Source: Flavobacteriales bacterium (GTDB taxonomy: Bacteria; Bacteroidota; Bacteroidia; Flavobacteriales; BACL11). From it: a stretch of DNA of 15,304 bases. The stretch is from assembly GCA_018695965.1 (NCBI GenBank), contig JABHQB010000016.1, positions 1 to 15,304 on the forward strand. The letters run 5' to 3'. Made by a program: the position numbers and the translations under genes. The first letter of the stretch is position 1; each line of letters opens with the position of its first letter. Positions 1 through 7,007 of this stretch are shown here, one piece after another. The notes under the pieces are model-generated. The model did not search any database. It worked only from the letters and a program-made list of their open reading frames with translations, and was not told the origin of the DNA.

Positions 1-1643
1 AATTCTAATAACTGATAATGATTTCCAATAGCTAAAGGTATTGCTTTTTCTGAGAATTTCTTTTTTACCGTAAAAGTAACCTCATCTTTACAATCTTTCA
101 ATATTTCTGAAAGCTTTCCTTCTATTTTCTCTCCATTTACTTTAGTAATTTCATCTTCAGGAGCAATTCCATTCTTGTCTGTTACAGAATTTGGCTCTAC
201 CTTCTTTATGATTACTTTTCCGTTTTCTTTTACATCTATAAATCCAAAATATTGAGCAGATAAATTTGGATTCTTTTTTTCTTTTAATTCCAAGCCAACT
301 ACTTCCAAAGCTGTTTTAAGTGTAGGAATATAATCCTCAGTTCCATAAATATGATTTTCAAAAATTTCGGCGATTCTCAATCCTCCAAATTTTACGCATA
401 TATTTCTGAAATCATCTTCTGAATATCCTTTTTCTTTAAGTGCAAATTCTTCATAAAGTTCCTTCATTACAGAATGCAGACTTTCCTTTCCTTCCGTATT
501 TCTGATAATTTCCAAATCTATCATCATCATGCAAAGTGCAGCGTCAGGATAGATAGATGTTTTTCTATCTGGAGAACCCAATTTATAACCATCCAACCAA
601 TTATCAAATCCGCTATCTGCAACTGATAAATTATATCTTCCATAATTCATCAAATGTCTATCCAAGTTCTGATTCTGTGTTTTTACAAATTCATCCCAAT
701 TAAAAACTCCTGAGTTATACAGCATCATATCACCCATATAGGTAGTGACACCTTCGGCAACAAATCCTGTTCTAAAGTAATTCTCCTTAGTGTAATCGTA
801 AGGATACATCTCTACTGGGCGTATTGCTTTTATATTCCAAGTATGATACAATTCATGAGAACAAACTCCCAATAAATCTTCATATCTTTTGTCCATAATT
901 TCGTTTCCAGGGCCTAAAAGTAAAACTGTGTTTTTGGTGTGTTCCACCCCATGATAACTTCTGTAAGGAGTAATCTGGAAAAAGTAGTGATATTCATCAA
1001 CTGGAAATCCTCCAAAGTGTTTTATTTGACTTTTAGTGAAAGCTGTAAAGTCTTTTTTTAGTTTTCCCCAATCTGGATTACACTCTCCTTGAAACCATAA
1101 ATGAAATGTAATACCATCAACTTCATACATATCGTGTTGAAGTGAATCCGAACAAATAATTGGTGACTCTGAAAGTAAATCATATCCCTTTACGGTAAGT
1201 GTATTTCCATCTTTTTTCATGGAAGAAGCAATCTCATAATTTTCAGGAATATCTAATTCAATACTATATTCTTCCTCTATTCTGTCTACAATATAGAACA
1301 TGCAATGTACGGGATTTAAATAAAGTTGATGTTCATCCAAATAACAAGCACCAGCATCTAACTGATTCGAATAAAAATTATACACAACTGTTATTTCTTC
1401 TGACCCTTTAGTATCTACCTCCCATAAATCTTTTGTAACTTTCTTAAATGATAGACGATTATTATCTTGATCAAAAGCAGCCCACTTCTGTATATTTTGA
1501 GCAAAATCAGCAAGCTCATACCTACCCGGCCTCCATGCAGGAAGTTGAAACTGCATTGTCTCTTTTCCAAAAGTTTTTGCAGAAAGCTGAAAATCTACAA
1601 AATGACGGTGAGGGTGAGAATAACTTATAGTGTAATTAATCAT
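1..1643 (-). CDS. M61 family metallopeptidase (glycyl aminopeptidase-like) with PDZ domain, 3' end outside the window
   Basis: The minus strand is open from the ATG at 1641-1643 to the window edge, 547 codons with no stop, so the C-terminus is missing. The zinc-peptidase signature HELYHTWN lies at residues 263-270 (His263 and His267 as ligands, Glu264 catalytic). A second conserved Glu297 in VAEGVTTYMGD fits the third ligand of the M61 family. The N-terminal ~200 residues are the beta-rich M61 domain, with the early motif LPAWRPGRYE. Residues about 466-545 form a PDZ domain (QYFGFIDV ... VNGEKI), which in this family helps bind substrate. No signal peptide is evident, so a cytoplasmic location is inferred. 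Bacteroidota homologues are usually about 580-620 residues, so only a short tail should be absent. The family is known to favour Gly/Ala N-termini; the specificity here is inferred. The gene is divergent from the GT9 gene across 99 bases. Confidence 0.93.
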   Translation of the reverse strand, partial: MINYTISYSHPHRHFVDFQLSAKTFGKETMQFQLPAWRPGRYELADFAQNIQKWAAFDQDNNRLSFKKVTKDLWEVDTKGSEEITVVYNFYSNQLDAGACYLDEHQLYLNPVHCMFYIVDRIEEEYSIELDIPENYEIASSMKKDGNTLTVKGYDLLSESPIICSDSLQHDMYEVDGITFHLWFQGECNPDWGKLKKDFTAFTKSQIKHFGGFPVDEYHYFFQITPYRSYHGVEHTKNTVLLLGPGNEIMDKRYEDLLGVCSHELYHTWNIKAIRPVEMYPYDYTKENYFRTGFVAEGVTTYMGDMMLYNSGVFNWDEFVKTQNQNLDRHLMNYGRYNLSVADSGFDNWLDGYKLGSPDRKTSIYPDAALCMMMIDLEIIRNTEGKESLHSVMKELYEEFALKEKGYSEDDFRNICVKFGGLRIAEIFENHIYGTEDYIPTLKTALEVVGLELKEKKNPNLSAQYFGFIDVKENGKVIIKKVEPNSVTDKNGIAPEDEITKVNGEKIEGKLSEILKDCKDEVTFTVKKKFSEKAIPLAIGNHYQLLE

Positions 1644-1660
1644 TTCTAAAATTTAAGATG

Positions 1661-1668
1661 CAAATATA
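1661..1668 (-). promoter_or_regulatory. Putative -7 box (TATATTTG) for the M61 peptidase gene
   Basis: TATATTTG followed by C on the minus strand matches the Bacteroidota TAnnTTTG -7 element. It lies 17 bases before the ATG at 1643, which implies a short leader. I see no TTG -33 element at the usual 17-23 base spacing, so only the -7 half is supported. Confidence 0.5.
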
Positions 1669-1716
1669 TCATTTTATACGCAAGAAAATTGATAAAATAT
1701 GCTGCTTCATTTTTAC

Positions 1717-1724
1717 TATATTTG
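1717..1724 (+). promoter_or_regulatory. Putative -7 box (TATATTTG) for the GT9-lpdA-capA cluster
   Basis: TATATTTG followed by C matches the Bacteroidota TAnnTTTG element and lies 18 bases before the ATG at 1743. With the oppositely oriented box at 1661-1668 it marks the 99-base spacer as a divergent promoter region. The nearest TTG (1689-1691) is 25 bases upstream, longer than the usual spacer, so the -33 part is weak. Confidence 0.5.
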
Positions 1725-1742
1725 CATCAAAAGATAAGATAA

Positions 1743-2960
1743 ATGCAAAAAGAAGATGTAAAATATGATTGCGGTCACTTTGAAGGGCATATACCTTGTA
1801 AAGCAAACAAGGAGTTTGATGTACAGTGTGATAATTGCTCTCATTATGATCAAGATATATCTTCTATTATCCATTTAGATACTAAGAAATTATTATTACA
1901 AGAAATCTTTAAGATTTGTAATTTCTCCAATCAGAATTTGGAAGAAGAAACACCCAAAACACAAACACAGTCAACCAAAATATTATTTGTAAAATTAGGA
2001 GCAATTGGTGATGTTATCAGAACCACACCTCTATTAGAAAAGTATAAAAAAGAATATGGTGATTGTCATTTTTCTTGGATTACACACACTCCTGAAGTAC
2101 TTCCTAATAATGAGATAGACGCAATATATAAGTGGGATGCTCCATCAGTTAAATCTTTATCAAATCAAGAATTTGATATCGCTGTCAATTTAGATAAAGA
2201 CAAGGAATCGTGTATGCTACTTTCTCTTGTAAATGCTAAAGAAAAATTTGGATTTCTATGGAAAGATGGTCATATTAATACTGCAACTGATAAAGCAGAA
2301 CACAAACTAATTACAGGTCTTTTTGATCATGTTTCAAAGAAGAATACAAAGAACTATTTGGAAGAGATATTTGAAATCTGTCATTTTGATTTTAGTGGAG
2401 AAGAATACAAGATAAATCTGAACCAAAATTTGAGTGATAAATGGAAAGATAAGTTAGTTACAATGACTGATAACAAAACTATTATTGGATTAAATACAGG
2501 CTGTGGAAATAGATGGAAGACACGAAACTGGCCTAAAGAATATTGGATAGAACTCATCAACACTCTAGAAAGCAAAGGTTATTTCTGCTTACTAATGGGT
2601 GGTCCGGATGAGGATGAAATGAATAGATATTATGAAAAAGAAACTAATGCAACCTATTTAGGAACTTTCTCTTTAGAAGAGTTTATTTCAATAACAAATA
2701 ATACGGACATCATTGTATCTCCAGTAAGTATGATGATGCATATTGCTATTGCATTAAAGAAACAATTGATGCTCTTTCATAATATCTTTAATGTTCATGA
2801 GTTTGAAATGTATGGAAGAGGAATAATTATTGAACCTACAGGCGGATGCGACTGCTATTTTGGTAATTCTTGTAAGAGAGAAAAAAGTTGTATGTATGAT
2901 ATTTCAGTACGAAATGTTTTAAGTAATATTGCAGTCTTAAATGAAAGAATAAAAAAATAA
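1743..2960 (+). CDS. Glycosyltransferase family 9 (heptosyltransferase-like) protein with cysteine-rich termini
   Basis: This 405-residue protein is related to ADP-heptose:LPS heptosyltransferases (GT9, GT-B fold). The first Rossmann domain opens with ILFVKLGAIGDVIRTTPLL at residues 80-98, the hallmark GT9 start. The second carries IIGLNTGCGNRWKTRNWP at about 247-264 and a nucleotide-sugar-binding region near GGPDEDE (286-292). Before the catalytic region is a ~75-residue extension with Cys10, Cys19, Cys29 and Cys32 in a C-x8-C-x9-C-xx-C pattern that resembles a metal-binding knuckle. A second cluster, Cys369, Cys371, Cys377 and Cys383, sits near the C-terminus. The usual D-[ST]-G-x-M-H motif of the family is replaced by SPVSMMMHIAIAL (326-338). 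The acceptor is probably a surface glycan, but neither donor nor acceptor can be read from sequence. It starts a cluster with lpdA 10 bases downstream. Confidence 0.82.
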   Translation: MQKEDVKYDCGHFEGHIPCKANKEFDVQCDNCSHYDQDISSIIHLDTKKLLLQEIFKICNFSNQNLEEETPKTQTQSTKILFVKLGAIGDVIRTTPLLEKYKKEYGDCHFSWITHTPEVLPNNEIDAIYKWDAPSVKSLSNQEFDIAVNLDKDKESCMLLSLVNAKEKFGFLWKDGHINTATDKAEHKLITGLFDHVSKKNTKNYLEEIFEICHFDFSGEEYKINLNQNLSDKWKDKLVTMTDNKTIIGLNTGCGNRWKTRNWPKEYWIELINTLESKGYFCLLMGGPDEDEMNRYYEKETNATYLGTFSLEEFISITNNTDIIVSPVSMMMHIAIALKKQLMLFHNIFNVHEFEMYGRGIIIEPTGGCDCYFGNSCKREKSCMYDISVRNVLSNIAVLNERIKK

Positions 2961-2970
2961 AATTACAGAT

Positions 2971-4356
2971 ATGAATTATGATGTTATCATTTTAGGAAGT
3001 GGACCTGCAGGATACGTAACTGCAATAAGAGCTTCACAATTAGGACTAAAAACTGCTGTTGTAGAAAAAGAAAGTATTGGAGGGATTTGTCTTAATTGGG
3101 GATGTATTCCTACAAAAGCACTACTAAAATCTGCTCAAGTATTTGAATACATAAATCATGCTGAGGATTATGGAATTACTGTAAAAGATGCAAATGCAGA
3201 TTTTACTAATATTATAAAAAGAAGTCGTGATGTTGCTGATGGAATGAGTAAAGGAATTGACTACCTATTAAAGAAAAATAAAGTTGATGTAATTACTGGA
3301 TATGGAAAAGTAAAAACAGGCAATAAAGTTTCTGTAACTGCAGATGGCACATCAACTGATTATTCAGCAAAACATATTATAATTGCAACTGGAGCTAGAA
3401 GTAGAGAGCTACCTAATCTACCACAAGATGGAAAAAAAGTTATCGGATATAGAGAAGCTCTTATCTTGCCAACTGCACCTAAAAAGATGGTTATTGTTGG
3501 ATCGGGAGCAATTGGAGTAGAATTCGCTTATTTCTATAACTCTATGGGCACTGATGTTACAATTGTTGAATTTATGCCAAATATTGTACCTGTTGAAGAT
3601 GTTGATATTTCTAAGCAATTACAAAGATCATTCAAAAAATCAGGTGTTAAAGTAATGACTAACTCATCAGTTGAAAAAGTTGACACTACTGGTAAAGGAT
3701 GTAATGTACTTATAAAAACTAAAAAAGGGGAAGAAAATATAGAGTGTGATGTGGTTCTTTCAGCTGTTGGTATTGCTGCTAATATAGAAAATATTGGATT
3801 GGAAGAAGTAGGAATTAAAACAGAAAAAGGAAAAATTATAGTTGATGATTACTATAATACAAATATATCAGGATACTATGCAATTGGAGATGTATTACCA
3901 ACACAAGCTTTAGCTCATGTTGCATCTGCTGAAGGAATTACATGTATTGAGAAAATTGCTGGAAAGAGTCCTGAACCAATTGATTATGGGAATATTCCCG
4001 GATGTACTTACTGTAGTCCAGAAATTGCTTCAGTTGGACTTACTGAAGATGCTGCCAAAGAAGCAGGACATGAAATTAAAGTAGGAAAATTTCCATTTAC
4101 AGCTTCAGGGAAAGCGTCTGCTGCTGGACATAAAGATGGTTTTGTGAAAGTTATTTTTGATGCAAAATATGGTGAATGGTTAGGTTGTCATATGATAGGA
4201 TACAATGTTACGGAAATGATTGCTGAAGCAGTGGTTGCTCGTAAATTAGAAACTACCGGACATGAAGTATTAAAAGCAATTCATCCACATCCAACAATGA
4301 GCGAAGCGGTTATGGAAGCTGTTGCTGATGCTTATGATGAAGTGATTCATATGTAA
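2971..4356 (+). CDS. lpdA: Dihydrolipoyl dehydrogenase (E3)
   Basis: LpdA is the FAD-dependent E3 subunit that reoxidises dihydrolipoamide with NAD+ for pyruvate, 2-oxoglutarate or branched-chain 2-oxoacid dehydrogenases and the glycine cleavage system. The 461-residue length is normal. Visible elements, in order: the FAD-binding GSGPAG at 9-14; the redox-active disulfide Cys40-x4-Cys45 in GGICLNWGCIPTKA; the NAD-binding GSGAIG at 177-182; the second FAD motif AIGD at 304-307; and the C-terminal catalytic pair His440/Glu445 in HPHPTMSEAV. All key residues are intact. It follows the GT9 gene by 10 bases and precedes the CapA gene by 8, so co-transcription is likely. No E1 or E2 genes are present, so this is an E3 located away from its complex genes, a common arrangement. 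Which complex it serves cannot be told. Confidence 0.96.
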   Translation: MNYDVIILGSGPAGYVTAIRASQLGLKTAVVEKESIGGICLNWGCIPTKALLKSAQVFEYINHAEDYGITVKDANADFTNIIKRSRDVADGMSKGIDYLLKKNKVDVITGYGKVKTGNKVSVTADGTSTDYSAKHIIIATGARSRELPNLPQDGKKVIGYREALILPTAPKKMVIVGSGAIGVEFAYFYNSMGTDVTIVEFMPNIVPVEDVDISKQLQRSFKKSGVKVMTNSSVEKVDTTGKGCNVLIKTKKGEENIECDVVLSAVGIAANIENIGLEEVGIKTEKGKIIVDDYYNTNISGYYAIGDVLPTQALAHVASAEGITCIEKIAGKSPEPIDYGNIPGCTYCSPEIASVGLTEDAAKEAGHEIKVGKFPFTASGKASAAGHKDGFVKVIFDAKYGEWLGCHMIGYNVTEMIAEAVVARKLETTGHEVLKAIHPHPTMSEAVMEAVADAYDEVIHM

Positions 4357-4364
4357 GACAAATC

Positions 4365-5591
4365 ATGAAAGAGAACCTATTCCTTTCTCGTAGAATACCT
4401 TTACTTTTATTATTATTTATTAGTTGTTTTAATATCTCATGTCAGGCAACAAATAATAAGAAAGAATCCTCAATTATAATACAAATCATAGATTCTACAC
4501 TTCTCGTTGAAACAGATGAGGAAATTAGTTTTCTTTTTATGGGAGATTTTATGCAACACAGCCCTCAAATAAAAGCAGCAAAAGATTCTGTTGGGAATTA
4601 TGACTATGGACATTACTTTGATTATACAAATTCATTAATACAAAATGTTGATTTTGCAATTGCTAATTTAGAAGTCACTCTAGCTGGAAAGCCATATGAT
4701 GGGTATCCAAGGTTTTCTTCTCCTGATGAATATGCTGTTGCAATTCAAAATGCTGGATTTGATGTTTTAACTACAGCTAATAATCATAGTAATGATTGTG
4801 GTTCAGATGGATTAGTCAGAACAATTAATGTTCTTGATTCATTAAAATTCATGCATCTTGGAACATATAAAGATTCAATTGAAAGAATAAATAATTATCC
4901 CCTGATAATTGAAAAAAAAGGGATAAAAGTTGCATTATTAAACTACACTTACGGGACAAATGGATTAGACACCAAACATCCTAATATTGTAAATATGATT
5001 GATGAAGAGATTATATTACAGGATATTCAGATTGCAAGAGATTCAAATATTGATAAAATTATTGTAATAACTCATTGGGGAGGAGAATACCAATCATTTC
5101 CAGATGAATATCAAAAAAAATGGGGAGAATGGTTATTGTCAAATGGGGCTGATATAGTAATTGGTGGACATCCTCATTGGGTTCAACCTGCTGAATACAG
5201 AAAAGATAGTTTGAATAATGAGAGAATTATTATTTGGTCTTTAGGAAATATAATAAGTAATCAAAGAGTATCAACTATGAATAATATGGAACATACTGAT
5301 GGAGGATCCTCATTGCAATTCTCATTATATAGAGACTCTACAGGAGAGGTTAAGTTTAAAAATATTGGATATCATTTACATTGGGTATGGTTACACAATA
5401 AAGATGACAGAAAAAGATATCAAATACTACCAATATCTAAATCAGAAAAAATATTATTAAATATGGAGGAGAAAAGCAAAAAAGAATTAAATAAATTTAT
5501 TGATAACGAGAGATCATTATATCTACAAAATAATATAAATGTTCCTGAATTTCAATATAATTTAAAATCAGACTCTTATTATTTGGAATAG
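4365..5591 (+). CDS. CapA family (poly-gamma-glutamate capsule-type) metallophosphatase-fold lipoprotein
   Basis: This 408-residue protein belongs to the PGA_cap/CapA family, which has a calcineurin-like metallophosphatase fold. Motifs in order: MGD at 59-61, NLE at 101-103, ANNHSND at 138-144, HWGGE at 237-241, GGHPHWVQP at 267-275 and SLGN at 292-295. The metal-binding Asp, Asn and His residues of the fold are all present. The N-terminus has basic residues, a run of leucines and two possible lipidation cysteines, Cys21 and Cys26 (NISC-Q, the more likely). It is therefore predicted to be an exported lipoprotein. In Bacillus, CapA takes part in poly-gamma-glutamate synthesis or export. No capB or capC homologue is nearby, and CapA-like proteins in Bacteroidota are mostly of unknown role, so capsule synthesis should not be assumed. 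It starts 8 bases after lpdA and ends 4 bases from the convergent FKBP gene. Confidence 0.87.
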   Translation: MKENLFLSRRIPLLLLLFISCFNISCQATNNKKESSIIIQIIDSTLLVETDEEISFLFMGDFMQHSPQIKAAKDSVGNYDYGHYFDYTNSLIQNVDFAIANLEVTLAGKPYDGYPRFSSPDEYAVAIQNAGFDVLTTANNHSNDCGSDGLVRTINVLDSLKFMHLGTYKDSIERINNYPLIIEKKGIKVALLNYTYGTNGLDTKHPNIVNMIDEEIILQDIQIARDSNIDKIIVITHWGGEYQSFPDEYQKKWGEWLLSNGADIVIGGHPHWVQPAEYRKDSLNNERIIIWSLGNIISNQRVSTMNNMEHTDGGSSLQFSLYRDSTGEVKFKNIGYHLHWVWLHNKDDRKRYQILPISKSEKILLNMEEKSKKELNKFIDNERSLYLQNNINVPEFQYNLKSDSYYLE

Positions 5592-5595
5592 ATTT

Positions 5596-6368
5596 TTAAT
5601 TGATTCCTAAAAGCTCTACTTCAAATATCAATGTTGCATTTTCTGGAATTGATGGAGGACTTCCTCTTTCTCCATATCCTAAGTTAGATGGAATTCTAAA
5701 TGCAAATCTATCACCAACATTCATTAATTGAACTCCTTCAGTCCATCCTGGAATTACTTGGTTTAAAGGAAATTCTACCGGTTGACCTCTTTGCACAGAA
5801 GAATCAAAAATGGTTCCATCTGTTAACATTCCAGTATAATGAACTTTTACCGTATTTGTTGATGTTGGAGATTTATCTCCACTGCCTTTAGTAATAACTA
5901 TGTAAGACAATCCGCTTTCTGTTACAGTTCCTTCTCCTAGCATTAATTTTTTTATAGCTTTTTTTGCTTGAGCCTCTTTTTCTTTTTGCTCTAACTCTGC
6001 ATTAGTAAATCTTCCTTTACCATCAGCTTCATTTTTCTCTCTTTCTGTTTCTGCTTGAGCTTCTTTTTCAGCAGCAATTTTCTGAGAGTATTTGATTAAT
6101 ATTTGTAAGGATTCTTCTTCTGAGATATCTAAATCATTTCCCTCATAAACATCATGCATTGCTTTTGACATTGCATTAAAATCTAACATATCAAATCCTT
6201 GATCTTTTAATCCGGTTGGAAATAGATTAACTCCTAAACTATAACTTAAACTATCAAGATCTGTTTCTGTTTTTTCGTATTAGAATCATTGTTTTTTTCT
6301 TCTGTTTTATTATTACAAGAACTAAAAATTAATGCTGTAACGAAAATTAATAAACTAATTTTTTTCAT
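5596..6368 (-). CDS. FKBP-type peptidyl-prolyl cis-trans isomerase lipoprotein, interrupted by a one-base frameshift
   Basis: Two minus-strand reading frames together make one FkpA/Mip-like protein. The upstream frame starts at the ATG at 6366-6368 and encodes a lipoprotein signal (MKKISLLIFVTALIFSSC, Cys18), but stops at 6246-6248 after 40 residues. The downstream frame holds the rest: SLSYSLGVNL and QGFDMLDFNAMSKAMHDV, typical of the Mip/FkpA dimerisation domain; a charged Glu/Lys/Ala-rich helix, probably coiled coil; and a C-terminal FKBP domain (VKVHYTGMLTDGTIFDSS, VIPGWTEGVQLMNVGD, NLGYGERG). One extra A in the A6 run at 6270-6275 joins them into a continuous 257-residue protein. The ATG at 6187-6189, which gives 197 residues, falls inside the dimerisation domain and would lose the signal, so it is unlikely to be the true start. 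The product would assist folding of exported proteins. Sequencing error, pseudogene and slippage-dependent expression all remain possible. Confidence 0.88.
6270..6275 (-). other. A6 homopolymer (T6 on + strand) at the FKBP frameshift point
   Basis: In the signal-peptide frame the minus strand reads ACG AAA AAA CAG and runs into TAA at 6246-6248. With seven A it would read ACG AAA AAA ACA GAA ACA GAT and enter the frame of the FKBP domain. A single -1 slip of the ribosome, or one-base polymerase slippage here, gives the same result. An intact A7 tract lies slightly upstream in the gene (6292-6298). Confidence 0.8.
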
Positions 6369-6383
6369 AATTAAAATTTTTAG

Positions 6384-6391
6384 CAAAATTA
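6384..6391 (-). promoter_or_regulatory. Putative -7 box (TAATTTTG) for the FKBP gene
   Basis: TAATTTTG followed by C on the minus strand fits TAnnTTTG and lies 15 bases before the ATG at 6368. This matches the spacing of the other boxes in the window and supports 6368 as the real start of the FKBP gene. No clear -33 TTG is seen. Confidence 0.45.
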
Positions 6392-6434
6392 CATTTCTTT
6401 TTCTTTTTAAGTATCAGAATTAAAATTGATTTTA

Positions 6435-6442
6435 TATATTTG
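6435..6442 (+). promoter_or_regulatory. Putative -7 box (TATATTTG) for the rfbC-uvrA operon
   Basis: TATATTTG fits TAnnTTTG and lies 22 bases before the ATG at 6465. Transcription would begin near 6448, at or after an in-frame TTG at 6447-6449, which argues against that upstream start. It is divergent from the FKBP promoter. The -33 region is not recognisable. Confidence 0.5.
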
Positions 6443-6464
6443 AAACTTGCATAATTTTATAGAA

Positions 6465-7007
6465 ATGAAAATAATTAAAACAGAAATTGAAGGACTTTTA
6501 ATAATAGAACCAAGAGTTTTTGAAGACGAAAGAGGGTACTTTTTTGAAAGTTGGAGCAAAGATGCATTTGAGAATGCAGGATTAGATATTAATTTTGTTC
6601 AAGATAATGAGTCGTTGTCTTCAGAAGGTGTAGTAAGAGGGTTACACTTTCAGAATCCACCATTTGCACAAGGAAAACTTGTTCGTGTATTAAAGGGTTC
6701 TGTGTTAGATGTAGCAGTTGATATCAGGAAAAACTCTCCTACTTATGGAAAACATGTTTCTGCACATCTGTCTGAAGAAAATAAAACTATGTTTTGGATT
6801 CCTCCCGGTTTTGCTCACGGATTTTCAACTTTAGAAAATAACACAATATTTTCGTACAAATGTAGTGGTGTTTATAACAAAGAATCTGAGGGGTCATTAA
6901 TGTGGAACGATACTGATTTAAATATTGATTGGAAAATAAAGAATCCAATTATATCTGAAAAAGATCAGAATTCTGCACTATTTACTAATTTTAAAAGTCT
7001 ATTCTAA
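6465..7007 (+). CDS. rfbC: dTDP-4-dehydrorhamnose 3,5-epimerase
   Basis: RfbC/RmlC epimerises dTDP-4-keto-6-deoxyglucose at C3 and C5, the third step of dTDP-L-rhamnose synthesis for surface polysaccharides. With the ATG at 6465 the protein has 180 residues, the family norm, and begins MKIIKTEIEGLLIIEP like its relatives. An in-frame TTG at 6447 would add six residues but sits at the predicted transcription start. Cupin-fold motifs: FEDERGYFFE (19-28), the active-site His61 in VVRGLHFQ, GSVLDVAVDIR (78-88), the IPPGFAHGF loop (112-120) and the active-site Tyr131 in FSYKC. No rmlA, rmlB or rmlD lies beside it, so the other dTDP-rhamnose genes must be elsewhere, or the enzyme may act on another dTDP-sugar. 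Its TAA overlaps the next ATG by one base (TAATG), suggesting translational coupling. Confidence 0.94.
   Translation: MKIIKTEIEGLLIIEPRVFEDERGYFFESWSKDAFENAGLDINFVQDNESLSSEGVVRGLHFQNPPFAQGKLVRVLKGSVLDVAVDIRKNSPTYGKHVSAHLSEENKTMFWIPPGFAHGFSTLENNTIFSYKCSGVYNKESEGSLMWNDTDLNIDWKIKNPIISEKDQNSALFTNFKSLF

Noticed and set aside
1199..1649. Short plus-strand open frames opposite the M61 peptidase gene
   Set aside because: They are antisense to a well-supported coding region, have no recognisable domain and have low-complexity composition.
2971..4356. Part of a pyruvate or 2-oxoglutarate dehydrogenase operon
   Set aside because: Neither E1 nor E2 genes flank lpdA; its neighbours are a glycosyltransferase and a CapA-like lipoprotein.
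4365..5591. Capsule (poly-gamma-glutamate) synthesis locus
   Set aside because: Only a CapA-like protein is present; no capB/pgsB or capC/pgsC homologue is in the window, and CapA-fold lipoproteins are common outside such loci.
5596..6189. A shorter FKBP gene starting at the ATG at 6187-6189 (197 residues)
   Set aside because: That start lies inside the conserved dimerisation segment; the same frame encodes clear homologous sequence (SLSYSLGVNL) upstream with no start codon, and a lipoprotein signal sits in the neighbouring frame.
6447..6464. TTG start for rfbC, adding six residues
   Set aside because: The family begins at the MKIIKTEIEG methionine (6465), and the TTG lies at the predicted transcription start, 4 bases after a -7 box.
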